A stretch of DNA of 64,000 nucleotides. Source: Bombardia bombarda. Its lineage: Eukaryota > Ascomycota > Sordariomycetes > Sordariales > Lasiosphaeriaceae. This document shows, piece by piece, positions 50,488 to 60,443 of this stretch; the stretch's first letter is position 1, and each line of letters begins with the position of its first letter. Position numbers and translations under genes: made by a program. The notes under the pieces were generated by a model, which saw only the letters and a list, made by a program, of their open reading frames with translations, was not told the origin of the DNA and made no database searches. The stretch is taken from contig JAULSR010000004.1 of the NCBI GenBank assembly GCA_030512295.1, forward strand, positions 1,054,001-1,118,000, in the 5' to 3' direction.

Positions 50488-50636
50488 GTCTCTTGTATCT
50501 CGTCTCTTGTATCTCGTCTCTTGTATCTCGTCTCTTGTATCTCGTCTCTTGTATCTCGTCTCTTGTATCTCGTCTCTTGTATCTCGTCTCTTGTATCTCG
50601 TCTCTTGTATCTCGTCTCTTGTATCTTGTCTCTTGT
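50488..50636. repeat. 14-bp promoter minisatellite, about 10.6 copies
   Basis: The unit GTCTCTTGTATCTC is repeated head to tail with almost no variation (end copies carry a C-to-T change, CTTGTC). The top strand is almost wholly pyrimidine plus G. It ends one base before the TATA box at 50638, so it sits in the promoter of the gene at 50834. Confidence 0.9.
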
Positions 50637-50637
50637 T

Positions 50638-50644
50638 TATATAA
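50638..50644 (+). promoter_or_regulatory. TATA box of the gene at 50834
   Basis: TATATAA follows the minisatellite directly and lies 196 bp upstream of the ATG. Spacing to the start codon fits a fungal promoter with a leader of about 160 nt. Confidence 0.55.
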
Positions 50645-50833
50645 GTCCACCTTCCCATCCCTCACTCTTCGTCCGCCTTGTTTTCTTTCCTAAGGCTACA
50701 GTTGAAAGAGCATCGCCCCCTTTCATTTTCGGTGCACATTCTACAACCTTCTTACTTTTAACACATTCGCCCTCCACTTCCACCTCGCTATAGCACTGCC
50801 CCCATCTTAAAGCTACCTTCATCAAAGTCTATA

Positions 50834-53307
50834 ATGTCGGGCGACGCCGGCTTCACTATCATCCACGAGGCCAACGGCAACCCGCCACCACCGGTACGGA
50901 GAGCAACTGCCCCCGCCGCCACTCGGGTTCCTCCTCAGGTCCCTCGGGTTCCTCCCCAGGTCCCTCGGGCTCCTCCTCAGGTCCCTCGGCCTCCAGTCCA
51001 GGGCGAACGCCTTCCAAACCACAGGACACACACTCAACCTCTCCCAAACCAGGGGATACACTTGTCGCCTCGGTCTCACTCTCCTCACTCTCCCCGCATG
51101 ATTCCACACCACCCACATCCAAACATGCAGATGCCGCAGCAGCAGAGGCCAGTCATGGCACCGCAACCGCACCAGCATCAGGTCCCGCCCATGTTTCGTC
51201 AGGAACGGCAGGAACCTCCAGTCAAGTTCTCCGATATTCGAAAGGAGCGGCTTACTCCATCAGACGCTCGCGAGGCTCTCTCAGAGTACTTCATTTATCG
51301 ATTTGAGAAGGCTGACAAGGGAAGCGGCTATGACAGCGATGGCCAGAGGCGAAGATCGACCTGGGAGAGCGTCATGCGCACCGAGGTACGCGATGTATCA
51401 AAAAAGGAAGCAGCCCGTCAAGTGCACCAGCTCAACAAGGAATCTATTCCCCTAAGCAAGAAGAAGGCAACACTCAGCAGCGCTCAGCAGCGCCAGTTGG
51501 AGAGGGCACTCGAGGATCTCCAGCTCCGTGATCCACACCCACACTTTTTCCAGACGCACCTTGTGCAGATCGACCACCAGCTCAGAAGCACGGAGAAGGA
51601 GAAGGAGAAGCATAGAAGAAGCTCCAGACATCATAAGGAGCACCGCGTTCACCTTCGAGACCGAAGCGTCGGCAGGCGGTCCTCCAGGTCGAAGTCGAAG
51701 GACAAGAAGAAGAGCGTCACCGAGGTTAGCCTCACGGGCTATTACAAACGTTCCCCTAAGCCTGAAGTGGACGCAATTGACCTCTTCAACGCAAGAGAAG
51801 CCCAGCTTCGGAAGGATCTGCAGCCGCCGAACCCTCACTTCAATGCCCCGTTGCAGGGTCTTCCACCTCAGCTTCACAATTCTCATTTACATGGGAATGT
51901 CCATGCCAATCAAACCCGGCTCGCCGCTCAACATGACGGGCACCAAGCGAGACCGGCAGGTCTCCCAGGGAGAAATGGTCCTGGTGTGAGTCATGGTCAA
52001 GTACACGACCACAACCACGGACAGGCTCCCCGAGGCGTCGCACGTGTGGTGGAACCCCTTAGACGGATGAGCGACAACCACCACCCACCCATACCTCGTC
52101 GTCCATCTTTCCAGAAAGCCCGTTTCTCTGCCAGTTCGGACGAGTCCGACTTCTCGGACGGCCCCTCCGAGACCTCTGATGACATGTCGGCAGAGTCCCC
52201 AAACTCAAGCTTCTCCTCTCGAAGGAATTCTTTTGATCGCCCCCACCCCAAGAGAGAGGCTTCGACGCGCTTTACCAGCCAGAACCAGAACCAGCACCAT
52301 CAGGACAATCACCATCAGCAGCAGCATCAGCAGCAGCATAACCAGCCTCATAACCCCCCCATCCTCATCCGCCTCAGCATCAACACCAACAACACCAGCA
52401 ACAGCCACGCCCCCAGGTTCCTCCTCTTCACGGACCCAACATGGGCGGCGTGAACCACAAGCTGCCACAGAACGGTATGATGTTCCAACCTCCTATGGCG
52501 GCAGCAGGAGCACCACCTCATCCCCACGCACGCTTCGCACCAGCGCCACCGCCACCACCACCACCACACCCACACCTGAACCCACCCCGCCCCCAACCCC
52601 CCCAAGTCCCCTTCGACTTAGACCAAATCCGCTCCGAGGCGTTCGCCGAAGGCCGCGCCGCCGAGCGCCAAGACACGCGCGAGCTCATGGCCGAGAAACT
52701 CGCCCTCGCCGCCACCAAGCCCAAATCCTCCCCCTCATCTTCCTCCTCCTCCTCCTCTGCCTCTTCAACCTCCCCCCGCCTCCCGCCAAAGATCATCCAG
52801 CGCCGCCACCCCCACCCCGCGAGCGTGCGCGTCGTCCGCCCCGGCGACCTCGCCCTCCTCGAGAACGAGGCGCTCGAGCGCCTCGACCGCATGCGTCTCG
52901 ACGAGGAGCTGTTGCTCCTGCAGGACGACGCACGCTATGTGACAGCGGGCAGGCGCATCGTGCGCGAGCGCGATGGCGAGCGCTCGCCAAGGAGAGTCGA
53001 CCTATGGGAAGAGGAGAGGATGTTGCGCGAGGAAGAGAGGAGGGAGCATCAGCGCATGGCGGCGCGGAGAAGAGAAGACTCGTCGACGTCGACGACCGCG
53101 GCCGCGGCGGATCTGTCGCTGTTGATGACCGGGAATCCGTTTAGTCCCAGGCCTGGACTGGGCAGACGGCGCGGCGGAGGACAGGGGCCCGCGGTCAAGA
53201 CGGTGCATTATGCTGATGAGTCGGGCCGGGCACCACCACCACCACCGCCGCCACGGCGGAGGATGTCGAGGGTAGATGATGAGTTGCTGGGTGGGCTGGC
53301 GATTTGA
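50834..53307 (+). pseudogene. Disordered His/Pro/Gln-rich protein with apparent frameshift in a C7 tract
   Basis: From the ATG at 50834 the frame is open to about 52360. The conserved, charged continuation (HPHPPQHQHQQ..., MGGVNHKLPQNGMMFQPP, FDLDQIRSEAFAEGRAAERQDTRELMAEKLALAAT) is in another frame to the stop at 53305-53307. One extra C in the run 52354-52360 would join them; no intron fits. The restored product is about 824 aa. Visible features are an eight-residue repeat VPPQVPRA near the N-terminus, a KFSDIRKERLTPSDAREALSEYF motif, basic Ser/Arg/Lys patches with a likely NLS (RSKSKDKKKS), a Gln/His-rich centre, a Glu/Arg coiled coil (LWEEERMLREEERREHQRMAARRRE) and a C-terminal Pro-rich motif. 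I do not recognise the family. Both halves look constrained, so the break may be a sequence error. Confidence 0.7.
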
Positions 53308-54224
53308 ATGCCCTACCTATCCAGGCACTAATTTGACACACACACACATACACACTGAAAAAAAGAAAAACATCCTGAGTGGACTTGTGTGAGTGTGTGT
53401 GTCGTGTAATGTTTAATAGGGTTTGTGTGCGATGGCAGTCTTTCACGCCGAAAGAAGGAAAACGAAAAGGAAAATGTATAATGCCGACTGGCGTCTCTGT
53501 CTCTACTGTTCATTAATGACTGTACTTGTCTGTTTCTTTTTCGTTGTTTTCTGTTCTATTTTGTTGAGTCGATCTAATGATAGTGCGGGGCACACTTGTG
53601 ATAGCAAGCAAGCATGTAATGAGGATTGAGATTGGCTTCGGTCATGCTGTTTTTGGGTTGAGATTGAGATTGTAGCTTGATGGTTGATAGTTCTATACAG
53701 CGCTAAATATTAGCGTGGTCCAGCGGCGGTTTGGTCGCACTTAGCCCCCTATTATCGAAACAATGCCAAAAGACCGTCCATTAATACTAGGTTGGTGAAC
53801 TTGTCCTTTGAAGCTCTTCTACCTTCTCACTGATTACACTTCACCAAAAATCACGAAAAAAAAGGACCCAACGTGTTACGAAAGCGATCTCTTGTTTTGT
53901 CTTGTCCTGTCTCAACCAGCCCCCAAACTAATCGCACGTAGCCCCCTTTTTCACCATTGCCCTAGTCAAAGAACAGAGGGGTAGAGGACATCTTCATCGC
54001 CCATCTCTCCTCGTCTACCTCGTTCAAGGAGGCTGATATATACACAATCTATCAAGCACGCGAGTAGGCAGGGTAAATGTCCATCTCCTTGCTTGCGTGC
54101 ACCCTCCCTTCCCCTTCCTCCAAGCCAAAACCGCAAACTCCTACGCCTCAAAAACAAACATAAAAAAAATAATCAGCCCCATGCTCAAGGGGGGGGGGGG
54201 GGGGGGGCAACTCGCTGGAGAGAA
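53308..54224. other. Convergent intergenic region with G19 tract
   Basis: The 3' ends of the disordered-protein gene (+) and the calponin gene (-) face each other. There is an ACACACAC tract near 53336-53356. A G19 tract (54189-54207) lies 17 bases past the calponin stop, where it reads as C19 in the transcript. No gene. Confidence 0.6.
54189..54207. repeat. G19 homopolymer tract
   Basis: Nineteen G in a row, 17 bp beyond the minus-strand stop of the calponin-family gene, so likely in its 3' UTR as a C tract. Confidence 0.85.
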
Positions 54225-56511
54225 TCAAGGCCTCCCAGGCAACGGCCTCGGCCCCACAATCTGCCTCCTCCCCGCCCCGATCCCCTGGGCCCCCTTATTC
54301 TGGCTGTCCCCGCCCGTATACCCCGCCCACTGGCCGACGTCCCAGCGCCCGCCCACACCACCACCAATGCCGTCAACACCACCATCACCCGCCGGCCGCG
54401 TCGCCGCCTTGGCCGCTGTCTCCTGCTGTGCCTCCTCCCACTCGCGCTGGCGTTGGCGCTCCATCTCCATCTCGCGCTCGAGGAGCGACTTTGACCCGAA
54501 GCCGGCACTGGCGGGCTTCGTCGTCGTCTGCTTTTGCGGCGGCGCGGGTGGGGGAGCGGGGCCGCGTGAGAAGCTGGTCTGCTGCTGCTGGGGCTCGACG
54601 AAGGCCTTCTGGGGCGGCGGTGGTGGGTGGGAAGCCTGGTACCTGTCCGTGTGGGAGGACATGTGAGGGCTCGGTTGTAGTGGCAGTGGCTGTTTTTGAT
54701 GTTTTGGTAACGGTGGAAGCGGCTGTGATTGTGATTGGGGGATATGCTGTTGCTTTTGTGGTGTCGGGGAAGCGTAGGCGGTCGGGTCAGGAAGTGGGCG
54801 CGAGCCGGTGTGGTGTTTCCGGAGTGGAACGGCGGGCGGGCCATCTCCGCCTGTTCTTTGGCTCTTAAGCTTCGCAGGAGGGATGGCAGCCGTGGTTGGG
54901 TCCGGCAGTGGTCGCGGGTCGCGGGGAGGAGGAGGCGGCGCCGCGTCCTCGGCAGCTTGCAGTTGTTGCTGTTGCTGATCCCATTCGTTGCGCAGATAGT
55001 CGCGCTCGTCGCGCTCACGCCACGAGTCTTGCCGGTTCACTGGCGCTTCCTGCCTGCTCAGTGGCCGAGCGGCCGGTCGGCTGCGTGACCGTGTGCGGGC
55101 CTTGACGCTGTCATCGGCGGCTGGTCGTTGTGAGCGTCCTTGTCGCTCTCTTTCGTACTCAGCCTCCCGTTTCCGAGCCTGCTCGAGTTCTTTCTCCAGC
55201 TCCTTTATACGGCTGCTATAGCCGCCTGACTCTGCCGGCTCCTGCTCGGCCTGATACTGGCTGAGGAACTGGCCTCGTAGTTTGGCATCGCTCTTACCCC
55301 GAATCTGCTGCCGCTCCTCTCGCAATCGTCTCTCAGCCTCCTCCTCTTCGTTTCGCCTCTTTTCTTCTGTTATCTTCCACTGCCGCTCCTCCTCTTCCCA
55401 GCGCCGCTTTTCTTCCTCGACCCGTTTGCGTTCCTCCTCCCGCAGACGTCTGGCCTCCTCTTCCCACCTCCGTTCTTCCTCCAGGCGGGCTCGCTCCTCC
55501 TCGGCTTCTTCCTCAGCCTTCCGGCGCCGCTGCTCGTCCTCCATCTGCTGGCGCTGAATGGCAGCCTCGGCCTCCTGCTCTTTCCTTCTCCGCTCCTTCT
55601 CAGCCATGTTGGGCACGAACGGACCAGCGCTAGTGATCTGCCGACGGCCGCCAAACGCGATACCCAGGTTGCCCTGGCTCGCGCCGCCCATGTAGCCGTA
55701 CTGGGCGATATTCCAGGCCGGCGACGTCGCGCCCTCGTGCTCCTTCCTGCTCCAGCTACTGACATTGACAGGTGAGGTTGTGCCGTTTTGGGTTGGCGAC
55801 TTGGTGGGGCTCCATCTGCCCGAGTTTGAGTCGCCTGTCTTGGATGGCATCATGGCCGAGTTGTTTCTCCCGTAGGCGGACGACGCATTGCTGGCGTTGG
55901 AGGCGCCACGGCCACGGATGCCGTTGGCGGGGTTGGTGCCAGTGCCGGTCGGGGTCGTAGGGCCGGTGGGCTGCGGGCTGACCACACCCCCACGGCCGGT
56001 CCGGGCGCCGCCAATGGCTGTTGGGAAGGCGGACGGCCTGACGGTGTTGGCGGCGCGGCTGAAGGCGCCCAGGCATTGCAGGACCTGAGCGGGGTCTTTC
56101 TGCTCGTATAGATCGACGGTCAGGAAGGTATCGTGTTGCTGCAGGTTGAGCGGCGGGGCTTGGCAGGCGCGCAGGAAATGTGAGATGTTCTCCATCTGGA
56201 CAAAGGGCATGGCCGACTGCTTGAAGCGGACGCCGGGCGGCCCAACAGCGAGGTTCACAAGCCTAGATAGACGACAGACGGTTAGATGTCGTCGCCCTGT
56301 GACCCACAATGCAGTTCTACATGTCGGTCATGGGACACACTTACTTGCACAGGGCTACGCCATCCTTGAGACCCTCGAGCAGATCGCTGTGAGGCAAGCG
56401 CTCGCCCAAGATCCCTTCAATCCATGCCCGGACTTCGTTCGCGGCAGCAGGCGTGTATTTGTCGAGGCGCATCTTACGCAGGTCCTTGTCGAGGGACGAC
56501 ACCGAAGCCAT
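54225..56511 (-). CDS. Calponin-homology protein with two calponin repeats
   Basis: Two exons on the minus strand (56345-56511 and 54225-56262) give 734 aa; the 82-bp intron (GTAAGT, CTATCTAG) falls in the CH domain between ALC-K and LVNLAVG. A single CH domain (about 10-130) is followed by a first calponin-type repeat at about 240-266 (IAQYGYMGGASQGNLGIAFG then GRRQIT). A Glu/Arg coiled coil (about 273-430) rich in EEER motifs comes next. A Pro/Gln/Arg-rich tail ends in a second calponin repeat in the last 40 residues (VGQWAGYTGGDSQNKGAQGI, then GAGRRQI). CH plus calponin repeats bind F-actin, as in yeast Scp1 (about 200 aa); this protein is far longer. It should bundle or cross-link actin in the cytoplasm. 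Its C-terminus is 18 nt from a G19 tract. Domain calls are my own reading. Confidence 0.85.
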
Positions 56512-56847
56512 CGTGCGGCGGGCCCTGTCCGGGTCACGTCTGCGTTTTCGCGGGCGTCTCGCTGCTGGAGTGAGATGCTATTGTGGTCGGAGGTCAGGGG
56601 AAACTAGACATGTACTGGCCTCGGTGTGACAGCGACTGCAGAATGTGGGGTGTGTGGTAGGTAGACACTGATTATGGTATTAAGGTAAGGTAGGTAGGCA
56701 GGTAGGTAATTTGGTTTGGTGATTGGGCATCCACCGCGCGTCGACCGTGGATGGGCAACCCTGGAATGGTATGTATATTGTATATTAAAGCCGCACGTGA
56801 GAGAAAAGCCCTTGGCAGATTTTATTCTTGCTTTCTTGGTAGTCCTA

Positions 56848-56885
56848 ATTTCACCAGGCAATGAAAATTTCACCAGGCAATGAAG
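56848..56885. repeat. 19-bp tandem duplication
   Basis: ATTTCACCAGGCAATGAA is repeated with a 19-bp period (the core TCACCAGGCAATGAA starts at 56851 and 56870), in non-coding DNA between divergent genes. Confidence 0.85.
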
Positions 56886-56963
56886 TTGTTCTCGGCGCTT
56901 CTGCCAGTCAATATGTCCGGGTGGTAAGAAACCAGTTGTTGTCGAGGTTCGCAAGTATAGGTT

Positions 56964-57000
56964 GGGGGGGGGGGGGGGAGGAGGGGGGGAGGAGGGGGGT
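56964..57000. repeat. G15 tract followed by GGA-rich purine run
   Basis: Fifteen G (56964-56978) then AGGAGGGGGGGAGGAGGGGGG, giving a pure-purine segment that meets the simple pattern for a G-quadruplex. It lies between divergent starts. Confidence 0.85.
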
Positions 57001-57323
57001 TGAGCCGTTTACAGGCGCAATCCCGCACCGTGCCTGCGTGCCTGCGTGCCTGCCCTGTTTGGTTCCAATCCCCTCCTAGGCTGGCTTCTTGGCCCACTCA
57101 AATGTTCAGCCACAGGAGTGACGTGTGAAGATGGTGGGTCACCACCTCGGGCATGCGTGGGAGTGGCTGGACGGGCACTGTGCGTGGTCCCTGCAGGAAT
57201 GCTGTACCAGTAGGTAACCGAAAAAGGTACCTAAAGAGTACCAGACAGACAAACCAACCACAACCCTCGTTTTTTTTCTTCTTCTTTTTGAATTGCATCT
57301 CACTCTATTATTCTCTTTCTTCC

Positions 57324-57869
57324 ATGTCGACAAAACACGTGTCCCCACTCCTGCGGGTATGGACCAAGTGGAAGGCGCTCAAGCTGCCATGGCGCAACCA
57401 ATTCCTGGCCGGGACCGACCTCCAAGGCAACAGCTACTGGGAGTTCAAGGACGTCCGGGGCTCCAACACGGGCCGGCTGCGGCGCATCGTCCGGTACCCG
57501 CCCAAGACCCACCACGGCGACGTGACGGTCCCGCCGGCCTGGCACCAGTGGTTGCGCCACACGCGCCCCTCTCCGCCCTCCATCGACGAGCAACGCGCAG
57601 AGCTCGCCCGCCAGGAACGCATCAAGATCCTCGCCGCCCAGGCCGACGCCCGCTGGGCCGCCAAGCCCGGTCTGATGGACGCTCCCCCCAAAGCGCCCTC
57701 TCTTGGGAAGCCTTCTATCACAGCTGCCGAGACCCAACAAGAGGAGGCGATACAGCAGCAGCAGCCAAAACCGTCAGATCCCGATCCTTGGAAGCAGGCC
57801 CGTGGCGGGCCCAGTGAGGACTGGACACCAAAGGCATGGGAACCTACTCCCGCCCCCAAGAAACCATGA
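57324..57869 (+). CDS. NDUFAF2-like complex I assembly factor (NDUFA12 paralogue)
   Basis: A single exon of 181 aa from the ATG at 57324. The conserved core near the N-terminus is WKALKLPWRNQFLAGTDLQG, then NSYWEFKD and RRIVRYP, followed by VPPAWHQWLRHTR. This is the B17.2/NDUFA12 fold as it occurs in NDUFAF2 (mimitin; a fungal equivalent is the 13.4L protein), which helps build mitochondrial NADH dehydrogenase. The C-terminal 80 residues are polar and Gln/Pro-rich. Length (about 180 aa) fits NDUFAF2 more than the shorter NDUFA12. A small purified import signal is not obvious in the basic N-terminus, MSTKHVSPLLRVWTKW. Confidence 0.88.
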   Translation: MSTKHVSPLLRVWTKWKALKLPWRNQFLAGTDLQGNSYWEFKDVRGSNTGRLRRIVRYPPKTHHGDVTVPPAWHQWLRHTRPSPPSIDEQRAELARQERIKILAAQADARWAAKPGLMDAPPKAPSLGKPSITAAETQQEEAIQQQQPKPSDPDPWKQARGGPSEDWTPKAWEPTPAPKKP

Positions 57870-58392
57870 TGAACGTCATGTCTGTCGATTTGATCAGTTA
57901 CTGGAGTTGGTGGCCCGTGGAGCAGTTAGAATTAGGGTCTTGTAAATGGCAAAGGGGGAGACACATATGCACTTGTACCAAAATCTAAAAGCACACATCT
58001 CGTCAATTCACTCTGTCATAACAAATAATCCGTGCTACAACTCATACACGAAGGACTGAAAGGGGGAGTAGAAGCAGACATGTCAGAGCCACTTCAGAGA
58101 GAGGCGATGACCTATTATATACAGCTGCAATATCCGATTATATACCGTGAACTGCATATTTCAGCTATGGCAGAGAGCAAAGCTGAAGATAGTTGGCTAC
58201 ATATGTAGTGCATTGTCTTTGCTGCAACATGATTACAGCTCAAACAAGGTAAAAATAACAAGGGGGTATCAAAATCCGAAGCAGCAAACGAGGCCGACCG
58301 CTCATCAATCATGCGTGATGTACCGCCCATCAATAACAAAACACCAACAGGTAAGGTAGCTATGTAGCAAAATAGCACCCCCACAAAACCCC
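57870..58392. other. Convergent intergenic region
   Basis: Between NDUFAF2 (+) and the 58393 gene (-). It is AT-rich and holds no recognised gene. Confidence 0.6.
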
Positions 58393-59541
58393 CTAAGAAT
58401 CCTGCGCCTCCACCACATCAACCAACAATCTCAAGCTCCTCGCCGATCTATCCAGCACCTCCCTCGCCGCCCTGTCAACAGCAGCCTGCTGTCCATCCCC
58501 GCCGCCCACCCCCCTCCTCTTCACCTTATCCTCCCTCGCCCTGATCCCCTTCTCCACCGCCATCCTCAGCCCCTTCGTATACGGAATCACCACATCCCTA
58601 TACCCATAAATATACCACAGCATATTCTCCAGCACGAGCGACAGCTTGGCGTTCTCCTCGACCGTGACCCTGCCCGCCGCGAACGGGAGGAAGCACTTCT
58701 CCATCATGGGCACCGACACCCCAGCCTTGGCGTCCACCTCGGGGTCGGCGCTGGCCGGGCTGGGCCGTCCTCCGCTCCCGCCAGACGAGGGCAACATCTT
58801 GTCGATCATGCCTCTGAGGAGCGAGACGTGCGCAAAGTCGGGCAGCGGCGTCGCGTGCGAGGCGATGAAGAGCCGGAACATGGGCAGTGGGAGGCTGCGC
58901 ACCCGGTCGGCGAACTGCTCGTAGAGATCACCCACCGGCGTAAAGACGTCGGGGATGTAAAAGGACGCGGCAGAGAGCAGCCGGAACAGGCGCAGGCGGA
59001 GGGGCACCGTCTCCGCCATGCTATCGCTAACACGGAAAGCAAAACCGGTTGCCGTGTCGGTGCCGGTGCCGTTAGTGGTCGGTGATGACTTTTTTGACAT
59101 GCCCGCTGCTGCTGCTGCTGCTGCTGTCTTTGGCGGCTTTCCTCTCCTCCGCCCAGTCGCCACATTCTTCGGCCTCACTCTCTCCACCTCTTCCTCCTCC
59201 CAGAGCTGAACCCGCCATTATCTCCATCCAGATAATCCCCAAACTCTCCCTTCTCCAAATCCACCGTCGGCGCCCGCTTGCGCTTACCCTTACTATCGCT
59301 CCCCACCACAACCGCCTCCCCCTCAAACACCTCCTTAAACACAACCCGATCCGACCCATCATCATCGTCCACAAACGCCATCAGCGCCCGCAGCACCTCC
59401 CGCAGTGTGTTCTTGCGCTCCCTGCGAAGATCACCCAGATACCCCGCGAGCAGGCTCTGGCGCAGCGACGCATACCAGCTCTCTTTCCCCTCTCCCTCTT
59501 CTTCATTATCATTATCATTATCATCATCATCATCATCATCA

Positions 59542-59572
<31 letters not shown>

Positions 59573-60443
59573 CATCCTCCATCTCCAACCGCCCATCCCA
59601 GTCCGCCTCGAGCACATCAACCATGTACTCCAACCACACCTTCCAATGCCGCCAGCGCTGCGGATGCGCGGCGGCACATCTGAACGCCCACCCCAGCGCC
59701 GCCCAGAAATCAGACGCCCGCCGCCAGATGCTGTGCTCGCGCGCCAGCTTGCTCTCGATGAGGTCTGACGCCGAGGTGGAGGAAGACGATGACCAGCCGC
59801 CGCCGTCCTTGTCGTACTCGTCGCTGTCAGGCGGTGGTCTTGTGCTGCGTCCGCTCCCGCTGCTGCTGTTGCCAAAAGTGAAGGCTGCGCGGAGGTTGGC
59901 GTTGACGGGGCCGACGACGCTGAGCAGGTCGCGCAGGTAGGCGAGGGACTGGGCGGCCACGTGGAGGTTGTTGGCCCCGAAGGCGCGCGACGTGTATGAG
60001 GGGTGGATGATGAGGGAGTTGAGGAGGGCGATTTGGGAGGGGGGCGGGACGCGGGCGGGTTTCAGTTGTGGGGTTGCTGATGATAGGGTAGTGGTGGTGT
60101 TGTTGTTGCCGTCGCTGAGGAGGCCCTCGAGGAATTGGATGGCTGGGGAGTCTGTGGTTTGGAGGTGTTAGACACGAAAACAGGAAGTGTTCTGATGGGT
60201 GGCATTACAGAGCTGCTCCTCGAGGTGGATCTGGCAGTGCTGCTTCAGCTCGTGCGGCAGCTGTTGGGCATCGCGGTAACGTGGCTTATCAGGGCAGTCA
60301 TCCATCTCGTCGTCGATGTCTTCCTCGACGGAGCTGCTGATGCCCGTCGTGTCTGCTGCCAAGACAGGCGAGTCCTTGGCCATGTAGTAGGAGGCTGGCG
60401 TCGATATGGTCTCGAAGGTAGTGAGGGATGATGTCAGGTCCAT
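58393..60443 (-). pseudogene. Unidentified helical protein, apparent one-base frameshift
   Basis: On the minus strand, exon 60209-60443 and exon from 60151 downward are joined by a GTAATG..CCACAG intron with TCTAAC branch. This frame reads through LHVAAQSLAYLRDLLSVVGPVNA and ends at a stop at 59175. A second frame from about 59208 down to the stop at 58393 continues as QLWEEEEVERVRPKNVATGRR. One extra base near the GGG at 59211-59213 would join them; a poorly supported intron is the alternative. The joined product is about 660 aa: an acidic N-terminus (SSSVEEDIDDEMDD), helical segments (FWAALGWAFRCAAAHPQRW, WKVWLEYMVDVLEADW), a microsatellite-coded Asn/Asp run (about 59507-59574), a basic KGKRKRAPTVD motif, an Ala run, then VPLRLRLFRLLSAASFYIPD and further helices. 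I do not recognise the family. Confidence 0.6.
59507..59574. repeat. ATC/ATT trinucleotide repeat coding Asn/Asp runs
   Basis: In the minus-strand frame it gives about nine Asn followed by about eight Asp and a mixed Asn/Asp tail. On the top strand it is (ATT)n next to (ATC)n. Confidence 0.85.

Larger units (their letters stand above)
44297..50833. other. 6.5 kb gene-poor stretch
   Basis: No supported gene. A G-rich segment at about 44950-44998 could form a G-quadruplex, and a G19 tract lies at 45475-45493. CCCTGGGGCGA is directly repeated near 49258-49282. The stretch ends with a 14-bp minisatellite and a TATA box, listed separately. Open frames (up to 171 codons, 48887-49402) lack domain support. 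Confidence 0.55.
56512..57323. promoter_or_regulatory. Divergent promoter region, calponin gene and NDUFAF2
   Basis: Two start codons point outward across 812 bp. It holds a 19-bp tandem duplication and a G15 tract with purine-rich flanks, both listed separately. Confidence 0.5.

Noticed and set aside
50336..50665. Minus-strand ORF with repeated RRDTRDEIQETRYK
   Set aside because: It is only the 14-bp minisatellite read as protein. The period shifts frame, so every frame gives a similar repeat.
52179..53144. 321-codon plus-strand ORF in a third frame
   Set aside because: Arg/Pro/Thr-rich shadow of the real frame of the disordered-protein gene; charge pattern is that of an out-of-frame read.
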